Of a stretch of 64,000 nucleotides of DNA, positions 62,455 through 64,000 are shown in pieces. The stretch's first letter is position 1; each line of letters starts with the position of its first letter. This stretch comes from a bacterium (GTDB taxonomy: Bacteria; Myxococcota_A; Bradymonadia; UBA7976; UBA1532): assembly GCA_030426085.1 (NCBI GenBank), contig JAUHYW010000041.1, positions 20,989-84,988 of the forward strand, read 5' to 3'. Made by a program: the position numbers and the translations under genes. Under the pieces are notes generated by a model that was given only the letters and a program-made list of their open reading frames with translations, was not told the origin of the DNA and made no database searches.

Positions 62455-64000
62455 TCACTCCCCGACAGCCCGTCATAGACCGCACCGGTCAGATTCATCA
62501 ACCAGTCGCCGCCTTCCTCACCCCAGGGGATGAAGCCGTCCCAGCTCTCGATGAGCACGCCGACACCATCGGCGAGGCCGAGCGCGTCGGGGTACCAGAT
62601 CGGGGAGCGCATCCAGGTCCCGCGCAGCGCGGCCGGGCCGAAGCGGACCTGGGGTTCACCGAACAGCCCCGAGGCCGCGCCCATCGCCATTGCGCCCACC
62701 ATCTGCAGGTTGGCCCATCGGGGGATGAAGTCGCAGAAGAAGTACTGGACCTTGATCGGTGGTGTGCCGATCGCACCGCGTCCCCACGATTGGCGCGCGT
62801 AGTTGAGATAGTCGGCGAGTTGGGCAGTGAAGCCGATCTGCATCATCCAGCCCCATGACGTCCGGCGAGGGTCGAAGCGATAGAATGGGTTCAAGCACTT
62901 GGCTTCGACCAGTACACCCCGGTCGTGGGTTCGTCGACTGTCTTCGATGAAGCCATCCGACCAGCGTGCCCGATCTCCCCGAAGACGAACCCGGTCGGGC
63001 GCCGGCTCCGGGCGCTCGATCGGGAGCGTCTCGAGGACCCCGTCGACGTCGAACGCGGCGAAGTACTCGATGGGGATGTCGAGCGGAGGCGGGCGAAAGC
63101 CGAACGTCCGCCGGAAACGCGCGCCCCATTTGGCGGAAAGTGCGCTCTTCACATACCGCTCGTAGTCCCGCCCGGCCTGGATCCGGGTCCGGTTCACCGC
63201 CGCGTTGGGCATCGGCGCCTCGGGGATGTCCAGCCAGCGGATCGTCACCTCGCTGGCCGCCGCCGCCGCGGCCTGGACCGCCGGATCGTCCCAGTCGGCG
63301 TCGATCTCGGCGTTGAACCACGCCTGGATCGTCGGCCACGCCGCCTGCTGGTGGCACGTCGGCTCCACCTCGCCCGCGGCGCAGTCGAGCAGGCCCGGCA
63401 GGCCGAACTCGGATGGCGGGTCGGTGCCCTCACCCTCGAGCCAGCAGCGGCGGTCGTCGAAGTCGTCCGGCAAGCGGCAGTCGCAGGCGTCGCCGTCGCC
63501 GTCTTCGTCGGTGTCCACCTGATCGGCGTTCGCGGCTTCGGGGCAGTTGTCGCAGGCGTCGCCCACCCCGTCACCGTCCCCGTCGCGCTGGTCGTCGCCC
63601 ACCGCCGGGCAGCGGTCGCAGGCGTCGCCCACCCCGTCGCCGTCTTCGTCGATCTGATCGGGGTCGGCGTCTTGCGGGCAGACGTCACACGCCGATCCCC
63701 GGCCGTCGCCGTCGGGGTCGGCCTGGTCGGGGTTCGACCGGGTCGGGCAGTTGTCGTGCGGATCCCACCGCCCGTCGCCGTCGGTGTCGCGGCGCCGGGG
63801 ATCGGTGCCGAGGGCGGCCTCGGCGATGTCGCTCAGGCCGTCGTTGTCGTCGTCGGCGTCGCAGGCGTCCCCTGCGCCGTCGCCGTCGGTGTCCCGCTGG
63901 TTCGGGTTGGCCCGGATGGGGCAGTTGTCGTCGCACCCGGGGAGGCCGTCGCCGTCGACGTCCTGCTCGGCGCCGGGGCGGGGGTCGTCGGGGCAGACGT
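62451..64000 (-). CDS. Thrombospondin type 3 repeat protein with C-terminal PD-(D/E)xK toxin-like domain (5' end outside window)
   Basis: The frame is open to the window edge, so the N-terminus and any signal peptide are missing. At least 515 codons are present. The visible N-terminal 170 residues are thrombospondin type 3 calcium repeats (units of the form D-x-D-x-D-G-x-G-D-x-C-D-x-C-P), which form stiff extended stalks. A short Cys-containing region follows. The C-terminal 270 residues resemble polymorphic-toxin restriction-endonuclease domains (Tox-REase type): a conserved AGRDYERYVKSAL helix, then WSDGFIED (Asp at 62955-62957), then VLVEAKCLNPF (Glu at 62904-62906, Lys at 62898-62900). 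Codon use is less GC-rich in this end than in the stalk. The GTG at 63632 is internal. Overlap with the next gene suggests a toxin-immunity pair. Confidence 0.75.
   Translation of the reverse strand, partial: VCPDDPRPGAEQDVDGDGLPGCDDNCPIRANPNQRDTDGDGAGDACDADDDNDGLSDIAEAALGTDPRRRDTDGDGRWDPHDNCPTRSNPDQADPDGDGRGSACDVCPQDADPDQIDEDGDGVGDACDRCPAVGDDQRDGDGDGVGDACDNCPEAANADQVDTDEDGDGDACDCRLPDDFDDRRCWLEGEGTDPPSEFGLPGLLDCAAGEVEPTCHQQAAWPTIQAWFNAEIDADWDDPAVQAAAAAASEVTIRWLDIPEAPMPNAAVNRTRIQAGRDYERYVKSALSAKWGARFRRTFGFRPPPLDIPIEYFAAFDVDGVLETLPIERPEPAPDRVRLRGDRARWSDGFIEDSRRTHDRGVLVEAKCLNPFYRFDPRRTSWGWMMQIGFTAQLADYLNYARQSWGRGAIGTPPIKVQYFFCDFIPRWANLQMVGAMAMGAASGLFGEPQVRFGPAALRGTWMRSPIWYPDALGLADGVGVLIESWDGFIPWGEEGGDWLMNLTGAVYDGLSGSE

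Overview
The window is a very GC-rich stretch of bacterial chromosome, densely coded on both strands. It looks like a member of the Myxococcota/Bradymonadota (former Deltaproteobacteria) group. That placement is inferred from several features: many lipoproteins with low-complexity GE, MGG, EGA or DPDDG linkers; MopE-type C-x-G-x-DDDCDG metal-binding motifs; thrombospondin type 3 repeats; a 2.7-kilo-residue PKD protein; and a DUF1552/DUF1592 pair. I saw no rRNA, tRNA, insertion sequence, integrase or CRISPR array.

Regions 1-18.3 kb: the 3' end of a histidine kinase, then a zinc-ribbon/pseudokinase/PP2C fusion overlapping a vWA-like gene, then a PpiD/SurA-type chaperone on the minus strand. Divergent from it is the cell-elongation cluster mreB-mreC-mreD-mrdA-rodA, then trxA, then a tetrapyrrole operon: a CcsA/HemX-like protein, hemA, hemC, a fused cobA-hemD and a TAXI-type binding protein. 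Most joints are 4-8 bp overlaps, so translation is probably coupled. A Cys-less alkyltransferase-like gene closes the region convergently.

Regions 18.3-34.5 kb: the PKD giant, a TraB-family membrane protein, an AAA ATPase, a biliverdin-reductase-like oxidoreductase, a lipoprotein with two Gly-Glu tracts, a SEC-C-tagged methionine aminopeptidase and a flavoprotein monooxygenase.

Regions 34.5-49.7 kb: behind an unusually AT-rich spacer with a perfect hairpin lies a Tat-exported DUF1552 protein translationally coupled to a DUF1592-type cytochrome c lipoprotein with a C-terminal cellulose-binding module. Next come a nucleotide-sugar epimerase, a double-HU protein, an exported isoamylase with a lipobox, a MopE-like surface protein, an Omp85-like barrel, an ABC-F ATPase preceded by a large hairpin, a TPR lipoprotein and an acyl-CoA dehydrogenase. 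The exported isoamylase and the CBM2-tagged cytochrome suggest extracellular polysaccharide use.

Regions 49.7-64 kb: a propeller/coiled-coil/membrane protein, a glycine-rich lipoprotein, an exported caspase-like protease divergent from a formylglycine-generating-enzyme-like lipoprotein, an SRPBCC protein coupled to srkA, then a 0.9-kb array of 22 near-palindromes at 42-bp spacing whose two arms are inverted relative to each other. The window ends in a putative toxin (thrombospondin type 3 stalk plus PD-(D/E)xK domain) overlapping a small candidate immunity gene. The repeat array and the toxin pair are the least explained parts of the window.
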